NCBI GenBank assembly: GCA_039193195.1 | Contig: JBCCWS010000011.1 | Location: forward strand, 62,001 to 126,000 | DNA: 64,000 bases | Reading direction: 5' to 3' | Source: Pseudomonadota bacterium | GTDB taxonomy: Bacteria > Pseudomonadota > Gammaproteobacteria > Steroidobacterales > JBCBZW01 | In this document: piece by piece, positions 28,101 through 37,743 of the stretch | Layout: the number at the start of each line of letters is the position of its first letter | How positions within the stretch are numbered: the stretch's first letter is position 1 | The notes under the pieces: model-generated | What the model saw: the letters and a program-made list of their open reading frames with translations, nothing else | The model's database searches: none | Told to the model about the DNA's origin: nothing | Program-made: the position numbers and the translations under genes

Positions 28101-30839
28101 GCAAAGCAAGCACCCGCTCGGATAAGGCGTTCCAAGGCTATCGGCATTCGAAACGCCCGTGAGCACAACTTGAAGGGTGTCGACGTCGAGGTGCCGCGTG
28201 ATCGCTTCACGGTGATCACCGGCGTGAGTGGCAGCGGCAAGAGCACCGTCGCCTTCGACATCCTGTTCGGTGAGGGCCAGCGCCGCTACCTAGAGTCGCT
28301 GAACGCCTACGCGCGCCAATTCGTGCAACCCTCGACACGGCCGGATGTGGATGCAATTCACGGTATTCCGCCGACGGTCGCCATCGAACAACGCACCAGC
28401 CGCGGTGGCTTTAAGAGCACGGTGGCCACTATGACCGAGCTTTACCATTTCCTGCGCGTGCTGTTCGTCAAGCTGGGCACGGCCTACTGCCCGGACTGCG
28501 ATATTCCGATCGAGCCACAAACGCTGGAGGCGGTGCTCGGCCAGGTGCTCTCGCGCTACCGCGGGCAAGAGGTAAGCGTGCTCGCGCCCCTAGTCGTTGC
28601 ACGTAAGGGGTACTACACGGACCTCGCCAAGTGGGCCTCGGGTCGCGGTTACGAGCACCTGCGCGTCGACGGCGTGCTCACCCCAACCGACGACTGGCCC
28701 CGGCTCAAACGCTTCCAGGAGCATGACATCGACCTTCCCGTGCGACAGCTCAGGGTGAAGGTGAGCGATCGTGACGCGCTGCGTGAAGCCCTTCGCGAGG
28801 CGATGGAGCACGGCGGCGGTTTGGCACGCATCGCGCCGGTGCAAAAGTCCTGCTGTGCGGGAGAGCCGGGCGCTACGGGAAGGAAGAAGCGGAAGAAAAA
28901 GGCGAACCGGTCCGATGCGAACCGCGACGACGAGGTGCTCTACTCCACTCGCCGCGCCTGCTCCGGTTGCGGTAAGAGCTTCCCGGAGCTCGATCCCCGC
29001 TTGTTCTCCTACAACTCGCGCCACGGGTGGTGCGAGAGCTGCTTCGGTACCGGGCAGATCTTGCGCGATATGGACGAGGACGTGAGCGGCGAAGAGGGCA
29101 GTTGGGTCACGGAAGCGGCGGTCAACGATGGCGAGCCCGAAGTGTGTCCGAGCTGCAATGGCAAGCGCCTGCGCCGCGAAGCGCTTAGCGTGCGCTTCCG
29201 CGATCACTCAATCGCCGATCTCACCGAGATGTCCGTAGCCGCGGCCCGTACGTTCTTCGACCGCCTCAGGCTGAGCGGTCGAGACGAGGAGATCGCCCGC
29301 GACGTGCTAGCGGAGCTGCGAGCGCGTCTGGACTTCATGCAGCAGGTGGGGCTCGGTTACCTCGCCCTCGATCGTCCAGCACCTACCTTGAGCGGCGGTG
29401 AGGCCCAGCGCCTGCGCCTCGCCTCGCAGCTCGGCTCCAATCTGCGCGGCGTGTGCTACATCCTCGATGAGCCCACGATCGGCCTTCATGCGCGCGACAA
29501 TGCGATGCTCCTCGACACGCTGCAGCAGCTCCAACGCAAGGGCAACACGGTGGTGGTGGTGGAGCACGACGAAGACACGATACGCGCTGCCGACCATGTC
29601 ATCGACCTTGGCCCTGGCGCGGGCTCGCGCGGCGGTGAGCTGGTGGCTCAGGGAACGCCGAAGCAGGTGGCGCGCGCCAAGCGCTCGGTGACGGGGCAGC
29701 TCCTGGCCAAGCCCCTCGTGCACCCGCTGATGGCGCGGCGGCCAAGGGCGGAGCATTCTCTGCGCATCGCCGGCGCGCGCCTGAACAACCTTCGCAACGT
29801 CAGCGTTGAGCTACCCCTGCAGCGTCTGGTCTGTGTGAGCGGTGTGAGCGGCAGTGGCAAGAGCAGCCTCGTGCGCGGCGTGCTGTACCGGAACCTTACG
29901 AATCTCATCGCTGGGACGGGCAAGCCCAAACGCAAGGCGCCGGTCCTGTTCGGTTGCGGATCCTTTGAAGGCGCGGAGCACATCGATCGCGTGCTCGAGG
30001 TGGACCAGACGCCGATCGGCAAGACACCGCGCTCCTGCCCGGCCACCTACGTGGGCATCTTCGACTACATCCGTCGCCTCTTCGCGGACACGCCCGAAGC
30101 GCGTATCCGCGGCTACACGCCGAGCCGCTTCTCCTTCAACACGCGCGGCGGGCGCTGCGAGGCCTGCGAGGGGCAGGGCGTACGCAAGGTGGAGATGAAC
30201 TTCCTGCCGGATGTGGAAGTACGCTGCGAGCGCTGCGACGGGGCGCGCTACAACAGCGAGACCCTGGCCGTGCGCTACCGCGATCGGAGCATCGCCGATG
30301 TGCTGGCGATGAGCATTGATGAGGCGGCGCCCTTTTTCGAGTCTCATCCGAAGCTCTTCAAGACCCTCAGCTTGCTGCAGGACGTAGGACTTGGGTATCT
30401 CACCCTTGGCCAGCGTAGCCCCACCTTAAGCGGCGGTGAGGCGCAGCGCATAAAGCTGGTGACGGAGTTGGCCAAGGCGCCGAGCATCGAGCAGCTCGAG
30501 TTGGCGCGTGCTGCACCCGGCGGTCACGCGCGCCGCTCCTTGCCGCGCACGCTCTACGTGCTCGATGAACCCACCGTGGGTCTTCACATGGCGGATGTGG
30601 AGAAGTTGATCCGCGTGCTCCATCGCCTGGTGGATGCGGGCAACACGGTGATCGTGATCGAGCACAACTTAGATGTGATCGCCGAGGCTGACTGGGTGAT
30701 CGATCTTGGCCCCGAAGGCGGGGAAGGGGGCGGGCGCATCGTGTCCCGCGGCACGCCGGAGGCGGTGGCGGCGCGCAAGCGTGCCTCACTCACGGGTGCT
30801 GCCCTGCGCGGGTTTTTGAGCGAACGGGGCGGCGCTTGA
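25149..30839 (+). CDS. uvrA: Double-length UvrA excinuclease subunit (four ABC modules)
   Basis: About 1896 residues, twice the normal UvrA (about 940). Walker A loops [10 protein letters not shown] occur four times (near residues 33, 650, 1024 and 1563), each with its own LSGGE(A/V)QR signature and DEPS/T-GLH Walker B. Both halves have zinc-type CxxC pairs and UvrB-interaction-like regions ([72 protein letters not shown]). The halves are joined by a Lys/Ala-rich linker near 965-1000 ([13 protein letters not shown]). Normal UvrA works as a dimer in nucleotide excision repair; here one chain may act as a built-in dimer. ATG 25149 begins the conserved [21 protein letters not shown] 30836 of the next gene overlaps its stop. 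Confidence 0.95.
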   Translation: MTQDAILVRGARQNNLKGVDIDLPLGQLIVITGVSGSGKSSLAFDTVYSEGQRRYVETFSPYARQFLDRMDKPRAERIEGIPPAIAIDQTNPVRTSRSTVGTMTELNDHLKLLFARMAELYCEGCGRPVRKDDPVQAAGELIDTHGEVRAIVGFYVRVPENFTQEEVEALLKAQGYTRYAAVSDGRLEVIQDRLRLRTDNRGRLVEALEAALRRGSRRAFVRLLDEHGEAADTAHFSDQFHCAHCDIDYETPVPNTFSFNSPIGACDSCRGFGRTMGIDYALVVPNESLSLAEGAIKPWTSKSYRECQRDLAKHAKRVGIDMHTPWCDLTDAERAWVLEGDGDWDGGHWYGVRRFFDWLEGRAYRMHVRVMLSRYRSYDTCESCGGARLKRPALAWRLGTQEQADAVLPPAQRFQPVATDDLDLPLLPRDQREKLPGLCVHDLMQLSLDDLGTFFDAIAIEADEAMELLYEEIRSRLRFLSDVGLGYLSLDRQSRTLSGGEVQRINLTTALGTSLVNALFVLDEPSIGLHARDVDRLVRVLHRLRDAGNTLLVVEHDPDVIRAADRVVDIGPGPGERGGTVVFEGTPTQLLRSTRSATAPHLRGEPPDLTPYAPILRQEDLGDLRVFGAREHNLRNIDVSLPLGRLVCVTGVSGSGKSTLIHDVLYRALSKHFGRATELPGSHERVEGAAQLRDVVLVDQSPIGKTTRSNPASYVGAFDGIRKLFAATPLAQARGYTAGAFSFNAGDGRCPDCGGTGFEHVEMQFLSDVYLRCATCDGKRYREDVLEVRWSRDDGNDASWSISDVLELTVEDALAVFSDQAEVQRALAPLVDVGLGYVRLGQPVPTLSGGEAQRLKLAGHLAEAAKRRRSRKRDEDHGLSTLYLFDEPTTGLHFEDVSVLLRAFAALVEDGGSLVVIEHNLDVIDAADWLIDLGPEGGTAGGEVVFAGTPAAIRKARASHTGKSLRNADAAVRAAAKAKRSPAAAKQAPARIRRSKAIGIRNAREHNLKGVDVEVPRDRFTVITGVSGSGKSTVAFDILFGEGQRRYLESLNAYARQFVQPSTRPDVDAIHGIPPTVAIEQRTSRGGFKSTVATMTELYHFLRVLFVKLGTAYCPDCDIPIEPQTLEAVLGQVLSRYRGQEVSVLAPLVVARKGYYTDLAKWASGRGYEHLRVDGVLTPTDDWPRLKRFQEHDIDLPVRQLRVKVSDRDALREALREAMEHGGGLARIAPVQKSCCAGEPGATGRKKRKKKANRSDANRDDEVLYSTRRACSGCGKSFPELDPRLFSYNSRHGWCESCFGTGQILRDMDEDVSGEEGSWVTEAAVNDGEPEVCPSCNGKRLRREALSVRFRDHSIADLTEMSVAAARTFFDRLRLSGRDEEIARDVLAELRARLDFMQQVGLGYLALDRPAPTLSGGEAQRLRLASQLGSNLRGVCYILDEPTIGLHARDNAMLLDTLQQLQRKGNTVVVVEHDEDTIRAADHVIDLGPGAGSRGGELVAQGTPKQVARAKRSVTGQLLAKPLVHPLMARRPRAEHSLRIAGARLNNLRNVSVELPLQRLVCVSGVSGSGKSSLVRGVLYRNLTNLIAGTGKPKRKAPVLFGCGSFEGAEHIDRVLEVDQTPIGKTPRSCPATYVGIFDYIRRLFADTPEARIRGYTPSRFSFNTRGGRCEACEGQGVRKVEMNFLPDVEVRCERCDGARYNSETLAVRYRDRSIADVLAMSIDEAAPFFESHPKLFKTLSLLQDVGLGYLTLGQRSPTLSGGEAQRIKLVTELAKAPSIEQLELARAAPGGHARRSLPRTLYVLDEPTVGLHMADVEKLIRVLHRLVDAGNTVIVIEHNLDVIAEADWVIDLGPEGGEGGGRIVSRGTPEAVAARKRASLTGAALRGFLSERGGA

Positions 30840-31756
30840 GCGATCTATTCCTCTACCTATCGTCCGTGCTGATTTGGGGCTCGACCTGGTTCGCCATCGA
30901 GTTTCAGCTCGGCGAGGTAAGCCCAGCGGTGTCGCTGGTCTACCGCTACGTGCTGGCAGCGGCCGTGCTCTTCGCCTGGTGCTGGTGGCGTGGCCTGCCG
31001 ATGCGCTTCGGTTGGCGCGCCCATCGGGTGTTTCTGCTTCTCGGTCTGCTCCTGTTCGGCCTCAACTACGCGGCGGCTTACCAGGCGCAGTTCCACATCA
31101 GCTCTGCCCTGAACGCCATCCTGTTCTCCATGCTCCTGTGGGTGAACATCATCAACTCGCGTCTCATCTTCGGTACCCACATCGAGGGGCGCGTGTGGCT
31201 GGGGGCAGTCTTGGGCCTGGCGGGGATCGTCGTATTGTTCTGGCCGGAGCTTGCTACCACGGGGTTCAGCGGCAGCGTGATGATCGGGGTGATGTACTCG
31301 TTGGTGGGCGCTACGATTGCGTCCTTCGGCAATATGGCCGCGCAGTGGGGCTCCAGGCAGTCGCTGCCGGTGGTGCAGAGCAATGCCTGGGGTATGGCCT
31401 ACGGCGCCTTGGGGCAGCTCCTGTTCGCCCTAGCACGCGGCGATGCATTCACCTTCGATTCGTCTCCTGCCTACGTGATCTCCCTCGTGTACCTTGCGGT
31501 CTTCGGTTCGGTGATCGCCTTCGGCACCTACCTGACCCTGCTGGGACGCATCGGGGCTCACCGGGCTGGGTACGTGGTCGTGATGTTCCCGATTGTCGCG
31601 CTGATCCTCTCGGCCCTGTTCGAGGGCCTCGCCGTGACGCCATGGCTGCTTGCCGGCGTGTCCTTGGCGCTCCTCGGCAACGTGGTGATCCTACGGCGGC
31701 CGGCGTCTGCGCCGGGCGCTGATGTCGCCACCGCTGTGCAGGGGCGCAAGTCGTGA
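30836..31756 (+). CDS. EamA / DMT-superfamily transporter
   Basis: 306 residues with about ten hydrophobic segments in two EamA repeats ([20 protein letters not shown] at the start; [20 protein letters not shown] in the second repeat). These inner-membrane proteins mostly export metabolites such as amino acids. It starts at a TTG overlapping the uvrA stop by 4 bp, and its own stop overlaps the GTG of the next gene, so the three are translationally coupled. The substrate is unknown. Confidence 0.88.
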   Translation: MSDLFLYLSSVLIWGSTWFAIEFQLGEVSPAVSLVYRYVLAAAVLFAWCWWRGLPMRFGWRAHRVFLLLGLLLFGLNYAAAYQAQFHISSALNAILFSMLLWVNIINSRLIFGTHIEGRVWLGAVLGLAGIVVLFWPELATTGFSGSVMIGVMYSLVGATIASFGNMAAQWGSRQSLPVVQSNAWGMAYGALGQLLFALARGDAFTFDSSPAYVISLVYLAVFGSVIAFGTYLTLLGRIGAHRAGYVVVMFPIVALILSALFEGLAVTPWLLAGVSLALLGNVVILRRPASAPGADVATAVQGRKS

Positions 31757-32940
31757 GCGAGTTCCCCCTGGAGCAAGTCCGTCGTGACACGCGAGGCCTC
31801 GAGCACAGCTGCCACTTCAATAACGCTGGCGCCTCGCTCATGCCCGCGCCCGTGGTCGATCGCCTGACGGATTGGTTGCGCGACGAAGAGCTGCGGGGCG
31901 GCTACGAGGTGGAGGCCGCGCGGCGTGATGAGCTCGAGGACTTCTACCGTGCCGCCGCTGAGCTGCTCAACTGCCAGGCGCACGAGGTGGCCTATGTTGA
32001 AAACGCCACCCGCGCCTGGAACATGGCCTTCTACGGTCTTGCATTGGGCGCGGGCGATACGGTGCTCACGCCCCTTAGCGAGTACGGCTCAAACGTCATC
32101 GCCCTGCGACACCAGGCCGCGCGACGCGGCTTTACGGTGGAGTTCATGGCGGATGACGAGGCCGGCGTCGTCGACCTCGAGTGGTTGGCGCAACGGCTCG
32201 GCGATCGTTCCCGGCCGGTCGGACTGATCGCCCTTAGCCACGTGCCGACGGGCAACGGGTTGGTCAATCCGGCGGCAGCGGTGGGCGCCCTGGCGCGGGC
32301 CCACGAGGTGCCCTACCTCCTCGATGCCTGCCAATCCCTTGGCCAAATGCCCGTGGACGTGCAGGCCCTGGGCTGCGACATGCTCTCCGGCACCGGTCGC
32401 AAATACCTGCGCGGCCCGCGCGGCACGGGGCTGCTCTACGTGCGCCGTGAGTTTCTCGATCGGTTGGATCCGCCCTTCCTCGACCAGCACGCGGCCGAGT
32501 TGAATTCGGCCGAGCGCTTCACCATGCGCGACGACGCCCGACGCTTCGAGTGCTGGGAGCGCTACTGCGCCGGCCAGGCGGCGCTCGCCGTGGCCCTACG
32601 CTATGCCTCAGATCTCGGCCTCGCCTCGATCTACGCCCGGGTGCAGTACCTGGCGGAAACGCTGCGCGGTGCTCTCGGGGGTGTGCCCGGTGTCGAGGTG
32701 GTGGATGGCGGCCACGAGCGCTGCGGCATCGTCACCTTTACGGTGGCGGGGCGCGAGGCGGAGGCACTCAAGGCCGGGCTGGGCAAGCGAGGCGTGAACG
32801 TGTCCGTGGCGAGTGGCTCCGGCAACCTCGTATGGTTCGAGCAGCGCGGACTCACGGCGGTGGTGCGTGCGTCCGTGCATTATTTCAACACGCCCTCGGA
32901 GATCGATCGCCTGATCGCCTCGCTGCTTCCGCTGTGTTGA
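31753..32940 (+). CDS. Class-V aminotransferase-fold PLP enzyme (cysteine desulfurase / epimerase-like)
   Basis: 395 residues. Visible PLP features: N-terminal CHFNNAGASLMPAPV, the ENATRAWNMAFYGL block, the PLP-phosphate and ring region SHVPTGNGLVNP, the Asp/Gln stretch YLLDACQSLGQ, and the Schiff-base Lys in LSGTGRKYLRGPRGTG. The closest general match is the SufS/EgtE/isopenicillin-epimerase group. A catalytic-loop Cys typical of cysteine desulfurases is not obvious, so C-S lyase or transaminase activity is equally possible. It is coupled to the EamA transporter by GTGA overlap. Since it lies 350 bp before the natural-product locus, it could supply a sulfur or amino building block, but that is speculation. 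Confidence 0.83.
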   Translation: MSEFPLEQVRRDTRGLEHSCHFNNAGASLMPAPVVDRLTDWLRDEELRGGYEVEAARRDELEDFYRAAAELLNCQAHEVAYVENATRAWNMAFYGLALGAGDTVLTPLSEYGSNVIALRHQAARRGFTVEFMADDEAGVVDLEWLAQRLGDRSRPVGLIALSHVPTGNGLVNPAAAVGALARAHEVPYLLDACQSLGQMPVDVQALGCDMLSGTGRKYLRGPRGTGLLYVRREFLDRLDPPFLDQHAAELNSAERFTMRDDARRFECWERYCAGQAALAVALRYASDLGLASIYARVQYLAETLRGALGGVPGVEVVDGGHERCGIVTFTVAGREAEALKAGLGKRGVNVSVASGSGNLVWFEQRGLTAVVRASVHYFNTPSEIDRLIASLLPLC

Positions 32941-33289
32941 TCGTCTCGAGCTAGAAGTTCGTTGAGGCCGCTTCCCCCAGAAGCCGGTTTCTTCTCCTCA
33001 TGGGAGGCCTGCCGCGCACGTTGCCACGCTGCGCCCAGGAACGAAATCCCCTGCACGTGTCGCGATGAACGCCCAACGCAGGACACTAGCGGCGTTGATT
33101 GCTGAAACGCTCGTCGATCAAACATAACCGCCGCAATAGCTGCCGCCACCCCAAGACTGCCGTCGTTGTTCGCGTATAAACGACCGTTCGTCGCCTCATT
33201 GCTACATCTCGGCTATAGACTGGAACCCACGAGGATCGGACGCGGCCTTGCCAGCGAATAGAAGGCAGCCGCAAAAACACACAGAGGAC
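32941..33289. other. Non-coding interval before the natural-product locus
   Basis: 349 bases without a plausible gene on either strand. TATAGA at 33214-33219 is a reasonable -10 box about 75 bases before the receptor start, with only a weak -35. The region probably carries the promoter that drives the long downstream transcription unit. No Fur-like palindrome was found here. Confidence 0.5.
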
Positions 33290-35434
33290 ATGGACGTGCG
33301 TACCAGACCAGCATCCGGCGCCAGACCGGACGACTCCACGACGGACTCGAACTCAGCTTTTGCGCTGCGCCACCTCGCCAGCGTGCTGCTCGCCGCCACG
33401 CTGCTCAGCGCCGGGGGCGCCTACGCCCACGAAGAGGATGTGGACGAAGAGGTGATCGTCACCGGCCGCTCCACTAGCCTCATCGGCGTCGCCACCTCGG
33501 CTTCCCAGGGCTTTATCGGACAGGACGATCTCGCCGCGAGGCCCACCCTGCGCGTGGGCGAGCTGCTCGAGGCGATCCCCGGCGCCGCCGTGACCCAGCA
33601 CTCGGGGCCCGGCAAGGCTAATCAGTACTTCCTGCGCGGCTTCAACCTCGATCACGGCACAGACTTCGCCGGTTTTGTCGACGGCGTGCCCCTGAACCTG
33701 CCGACCCACGGCCATGGCCAGGGTTACCTCGACTTGAACCCGATCATTCCCGAGCTCGTGAAGACGGTCGACTTCGGCAAGGGCCCCTACTACGCCGACA
33801 TCGGCGACTTTTCCTCCGCCGGTTACGCTCGCTACACGCTCCAGGACTCCCTGGCCTCGCCTGTCATCGAGGCCACTTTGGGCGAATTCGGCTTCTACCG
33901 CACGGTCCTCGCCGGGTCGAAGCAGTTCGCTGGCGACGCCAACATCCTCGCCGCCCTGGAGCTCCAGCAGTACGACGGCCCCTGGGAACTCGACAACGAT
34001 GCCCAAAAGGTCAACGGCTTCGCCCGCATTTCCGGCCACGTCGGTGACACCTTTCTCTCTCTGTCCGCCTCTGCCTACGCGGCCGACTGGAACTCCACGG
34101 ATCAGGTGCCTACCCGTGCCATCGAGCAAGGCCTAATTTCACCGCTAGGTAATATCGACCCGACGCTGGGCGGTGAGAGCGAGCGCTACAGCCTCAACTT
34201 TGAGTTTGCTGGCGATCCGGCCAACGGCGGAGGCTTCCGCGGCAACGCCTACGCCGTCGCCTCGGACTTCGAACTCTTTTCGAACTTCACCTACTTCCTC
34301 GACGATCCCGAGAACGGCGATCAGATCACCCAGCGCGATCGGCGCCTAATCGTGGGCGGTAGCTTCGAGTACGAGTTCACCAACCAACTCTTCGGCCGCG
34401 AATGGGTCACCCGCGTGGGCACGCAGCTGCGCCACGACGAGATCTACGACGTGGCCCTCCTGCGCAGCGTGGCACGCGACCCGTTCTCCACGGTGCGCGA
34501 GGACGAGGGCAGCCAGACCAATATCGGCGTCTACGCGGACACCACTATTGAGCTAACGCCCTGGATGCGCACCACCTTGGGCCTGCGCGCGAACCAGTAT
34601 TGGTTCGATATCGACGAGAGCAACATCGCCGCCAATGTGGGCGACGAAAGCGATGGCCTGGTGCAGCCCAAGGCGACCCTGGTGTTCGGGCCTTTCCGCG
34701 ACACGGAGATCTACCTGAACGCGGGCGAGGCCTTCCACAGCAACGACGCGCGCGGCACGGTCACCCGAATCGACCCCGCCAGCGGCGAACCCGCCGATCC
34801 CGTCACTCCGTTGGTGCAGTCGCGTGGCGCCGAGGTGGGTGTTCGCACGGCGGCCATCCCCGGCCTCCAATCGACCCTCGCCGTCTGGTGGCTGGAGTTG
34901 GACTCGGAGCTGCTGTTCGTCGGCGATGCGGGCACCACGGAGCCGAGCGGCTCCTCGCGCCGGGTGGGCGTAGAGTGGAGCAACTTTTACCGCATCAACC
35001 GGTTCCTCACCTTCGATGCGGACATCGCCTTCACGGACTCGGAGTTCGACAACGGCGATGAGATCCCGGGCTCCGTCGGTCGGGTGATCACCAGCGGCTT
35101 CAGCTTCGACCTGCCGAGCGGCCCCTTCGGCGGCGTCTATTTCCGCCACTTCGGCGATAGCCCCCTGACCGAAGACGGCAGCGTGATGGCCGACTCCACC
35201 TCCGTGGTGAACCTGCGTGCCGGCTACCGTCGCGAGCGCTTCGAAGTGGCGGTCGATGCCTTCAACCTGTTCGACTCCAACGACCCGGACATCTCCTACT
35301 TCTTCGCTTCTTGCCTACCGACGGACCCGCAGGCGGTCTGCGGCGCTGGCAGCAGCGGTGAAGGTGTAGAAGACGTGCACATCCATCCGGTGGAGCCGCG
35401 CCAGCTAAGGGCAACGTTCACTCTGCGATTCTAG
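33290..35434 (+). CDS. TonB-dependent receptor heading the natural-product locus
   Basis: About 714 residues. The long N-terminal leader has a hydrophobic core (VLLAATLLSAGGAYAHEE), then the TonB box area EEVIVTGRSTSL, a plug domain (LAARPTLRVGELLEAIPGA, NQYFLRGFNLDHGTDFAGFV, GYLDLNPIIPELVKTVDFGK) and a barrel ending RQLRATFTLRF. The THGHGQGYLDLNPIIPEL wording is typical of a widespread receptor subgroup of unknown ligand. ATG 33290 follows AGAGGA closely; GTG 33296 and TTG 33248 are alternative starts. It is the first gene of a same-strand series that includes NRPS genes and a HupE-like membrane protein, so it may recover the product, perhaps metal-loaded (inference). Confidence 0.9.
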   Translation: MDVRTRPASGARPDDSTTDSNSAFALRHLASVLLAATLLSAGGAYAHEEDVDEEVIVTGRSTSLIGVATSASQGFIGQDDLAARPTLRVGELLEAIPGAAVTQHSGPGKANQYFLRGFNLDHGTDFAGFVDGVPLNLPTHGHGQGYLDLNPIIPELVKTVDFGKGPYYADIGDFSSAGYARYTLQDSLASPVIEATLGEFGFYRTVLAGSKQFAGDANILAALELQQYDGPWELDNDAQKVNGFARISGHVGDTFLSLSASAYAADWNSTDQVPTRAIEQGLISPLGNIDPTLGGESERYSLNFEFAGDPANGGGFRGNAYAVASDFELFSNFTYFLDDPENGDQITQRDRRLIVGGSFEYEFTNQLFGREWVTRVGTQLRHDEIYDVALLRSVARDPFSTVREDEGSQTNIGVYADTTIELTPWMRTTLGLRANQYWFDIDESNIAANVGDESDGLVQPKATLVFGPFRDTEIYLNAGEAFHSNDARGTVTRIDPASGEPADPVTPLVQSRGAEVGVRTAAIPGLQSTLAVWWLELDSELLFVGDAGTTEPSGSSRRVGVEWSNFYRINRFLTFDADIAFTDSEFDNGDEIPGSVGRVITSGFSFDLPSGPFGGVYFRHFGDSPLTEDGSVMADSTSVVNLRAGYRRERFEVAVDAFNLFDSNDPDISYFFASCLPTDPQAVCGAGSSGEGVEDVHIHPVEPRQLRATFTLRF

Positions 35435-35454
35435 GGAAGGCTCTGGGTCAAGTT

Positions 35455-36528
35455 ATGAAGACGAGAATAATAAGGAGCCAGGACCTCGCGGCGCTCGTCG
35501 CCGAGGTTGGACTGGACGAAATCATGGGTCGCATGATCGAGCGCTTGGCCCAGACCTGTCGCGAGTTCGACACGCAGCGCTTCCAGGTGCGCGTGCGCGA
35601 CGGGTACACCTACGAGCAGCCCCGGGTTGGCCTGATCGAGTGGATGCCCGTGATGGAGGCGGGGCGTCGGGTCACCGTGAAGATGGTGGGCTACCACCCG
35701 CGCAACCCGAGCGCCTTCCAGGTGCCGACGATCCTCTCCACGGTCGGTGCCTACGACACGGATACGGGCCATCTCATCGGGCTGAGCGACGCTACCTTCC
35801 TCACCGCCGTGCGCACGGCGGCCGCCTCGGCGGTGGCCAGTCAGATCCTCGCGCGGCCGGACAGTCGCGTGCTGGGCATTGTGGGCGTCGGCGCTCAGGC
35901 GGTCTGTCACCTACACGCCCTGAGCCGCTGTTTCCCCCTGGAGCAGGTGCTGATCTACGACGTGGATGGCGCCGCGGTAGCGTCCTTCGCCAAGCGCGTG
36001 GCGGGCCTGTCACCGCGCGCCCTCGACATCGTCCCGGCCACGCCAGAGCAGATCGTGGCGCGCTCGGACATGCTCGTCACGGCCACCTCCGTGGCCGCCG
36101 GTGCGGGCCCCGTAGTCGACGATGGCAACTGCCAGCCCGGGCTGCACGTCAACGCCGTCGGCGCCGACTTCCCGGGCAAGACGGAGCTGCCGATTGCGCT
36201 GCTGCAGCGCGCACTCGTGTGCCCGGACTACGCGCCTCAGGCGATGAAGGAAGGGGAGTGCCAGCGCCTCGAGGCCGACCAGATCGGCCCCGACCTACTC
36301 GAGATCACCAAGCAGGCGGCTACCATGCAGGCCCATCAGGATCGCCTCACGGTGTTCGATTCCACCGGTTTCGCCCTCGAGGACCACGTGGCCCTGGAGC
36401 TAGCCCTAGAGTGGGCGGAGCAGTTCAACCTAGGCCTCGAGCTCGAACTCGAGTCGATCAGTGACGACCCCCTGAACCCGTATCAATTCGCCGAGGTAGA
36501 CCAGGCGGTAGCCGCCGTGGTGAGCTGA
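35455..36528 (+). CDS. Ornithine cyclodeaminase
   Basis: 357 residues, the normal length. Converts L-ornithine to L-proline and ammonia with bound NAD. Key motifs: the substrate Lys region VTVKMVGYHPRNPS, LSDATFLTAVRTAAASAVAS, the NAD-binding LGIVGVGAQAVCHLHAL, and the catalytic-Asp loop NAVGADFPGKTELP, which closely follows the true cyclodeaminase wording (AVGGDCPGKTEL) rather than that of alanine-dehydrogenase or ketimine-reductase relatives. It starts 20 bp after the receptor and is followed by genes for proline-type activation, so it most likely supplies proline for the pathway. An SbnB-like amino-acid synthase role is the main alternative. Confidence 0.88.
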   Translation: MKTRIIRSQDLAALVAEVGLDEIMGRMIERLAQTCREFDTQRFQVRVRDGYTYEQPRVGLIEWMPVMEAGRRVTVKMVGYHPRNPSAFQVPTILSTVGAYDTDTGHLIGLSDATFLTAVRTAAASAVASQILARPDSRVLGIVGVGAQAVCHLHALSRCFPLEQVLIYDVDGAAVASFAKRVAGLSPRALDIVPATPEQIVARSDMLVTATSVAAGAGPVVDDGNCQPGLHVNAVGADFPGKTELPIALLQRALVCPDYAPQAMKEGECQRLEADQIGPDLLEITKQAATMQAHQDRLTVFDSTGFALEDHVALELALEWAEQFNLGLELELESISDDPLNPYQFAEVDQAVAAVVS

Positions 36529-36566
36529 GCGCTCGGTACTTAGGGAAGAGTTGAGAGCGAGAGACG

Positions 36567-37724
36567 ATGGACTTCTCCGTAGACCCGCAGAGCCAAGAGC
36601 TCATCGACGCGGCGCGCGACTTCGCCAGCCGCGAACTCGGCGCAGACCTGGTGGCGCGCGACCACCGCGGCGCCAAGGACGAGAGCGACTGGCGCGGCGA
36701 TTGGCACAAGTGCGCCGAGTTCGGCGTGCTCGGCCTAAACGTCCCCACGGAATATGGCGGCCGCGGCCTGAACACCGTCGATACGATCATGGTGCTTGAG
36801 GCGATCGGCTACGGGTGCCCGGACAATGGCCTAACGCTCGGCTTGAACGGCCAGATCTGGGCCGTGCAGGAGCCCATCCAGACCTTCGGCACGCCGCAGC
36901 AGAAGCAGCGCTACCTGCCGGGGCTCGCCAACGGTCAGCTCATCGGTGCCCACGGCATGACGGAGGAGGCCTCTGGCTCTAACGCTTTTGGCCTCAGCAC
37001 GGTGGCTGAGCGAGACGGCGACGAGTACGTGCTCAACGGCCACAAGACCTACATCGGGCTCGGTCCCACCTGCGACCTAGCAATAGTATTCGCTACCACG
37101 GATCCGTCTCTCGGCCAGTGGGGGCTTTCGGCCTTCCTCGTCGAAGCGAGCACGGCGGGCTTCACGCGGGGAGAGCCCCAGCAGAAGATGGGCTTGCGCA
37201 CCGCCCCGATGGGCGAGCTCACCCTAGAGAATTGTCGAGTGCCCGCGGACGCCATGCTCGGCCCCGCCGGTGCCGGGCAGAGCATTTTCCAGCACTCGAT
37301 GGAATGGGAGCGGAGCTTCATCTTCGCGAGCCACGTCGGCTCCATGGCACGGCAGCTCGACGAGTGCGTCGCCTTTGCCCGCAAGCGCGAAGTGTTCGGT
37401 CAGCCGATCGCCAACTACCAGAGCATCTCCAACCGCCTGGCGGAAATGAAGCTACGTCTGGAGACTTCTCGCCTGCTGCTCTATCGCGCCGCGTGGTCGA
37501 TGGACAACGGTGGCGCGTCGGCCGCCGAGGCCGCCTTGGCCAAGCTGCACATCTCGGAGGCCTTCGTCGCCTCGAGCCTGGACGCCATCCGCATCCACGG
37601 CGGTAAAGGGTATCTCTCCGAAGCGGGCGTGGAGCGCGACCTGCGCGATGCCGCCGGGGGGGTGATCTACTCCGGCACCTCGGACATCCAACGCCAGGTC
37701 ATCGCGCGCCTGCTCGGCGTGTAG
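36567..37724 (+). CDS. Acyl-CoA-dehydrogenase-fold flavoenzyme, probable prolyl-carrier-protein dehydrogenase (PltE/RedW-like)
   Basis: 385 residues, FAD-dependent acyl-CoA dehydrogenase fold: N-terminal helices, FAD block GAHGMTEEASGSNAFGLST, DGDEYVLNGHKTYIG, and C-terminal IRIHGGKGYLSEAGVERDLR and IYSGTSDIQRQVIARLLG. At the position where medium-chain dehydrogenases have the catalytic Glu (YEGT), this protein has YSGT; instead Glu occurs in HSMEWERS (246/248), the place used by isovaleryl-CoA-type and prolyl-carrier oxidases. Together with the following proline-like adenylation enzyme and free carrier protein this matches the PltE/PltF/PltL (RedW/RedM/RedO) trio that turns prolyl-S-carrier into pyrrolyl-2-carboxyl-S-carrier. 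A single oxidation to dehydroproline (as in AnaB) cannot be excluded. Confidence 0.85.
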   Translation: MDFSVDPQSQELIDAARDFASRELGADLVARDHRGAKDESDWRGDWHKCAEFGVLGLNVPTEYGGRGLNTVDTIMVLEAIGYGCPDNGLTLGLNGQIWAVQEPIQTFGTPQQKQRYLPGLANGQLIGAHGMTEEASGSNAFGLSTVAERDGDEYVLNGHKTYIGLGPTCDLAIVFATTDPSLGQWGLSAFLVEASTAGFTRGEPQQKMGLRTAPMGELTLENCRVPADAMLGPAGAGQSIFQHSMEWERSFIFASHVGSMARQLDECVAFARKREVFGQPIANYQSISNRLAEMKLRLETSRLLLYRAAWSMDNGGASAAEAALAKLHISEAFVASSLDAIRIHGGKGYLSEAGVERDLRDAAGGVIYSGTSDIQRQVIARLLGV

Positions 37725-37743
37725 GGCGAGGCGAGGGCGAGCC

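Noticed and set aside
27459-28166. Minus-strand open frame inside uvrA
   Set aside because: Shadow of the uvrA coding sequence; it lacks recognisable features and no ribosome site is present.
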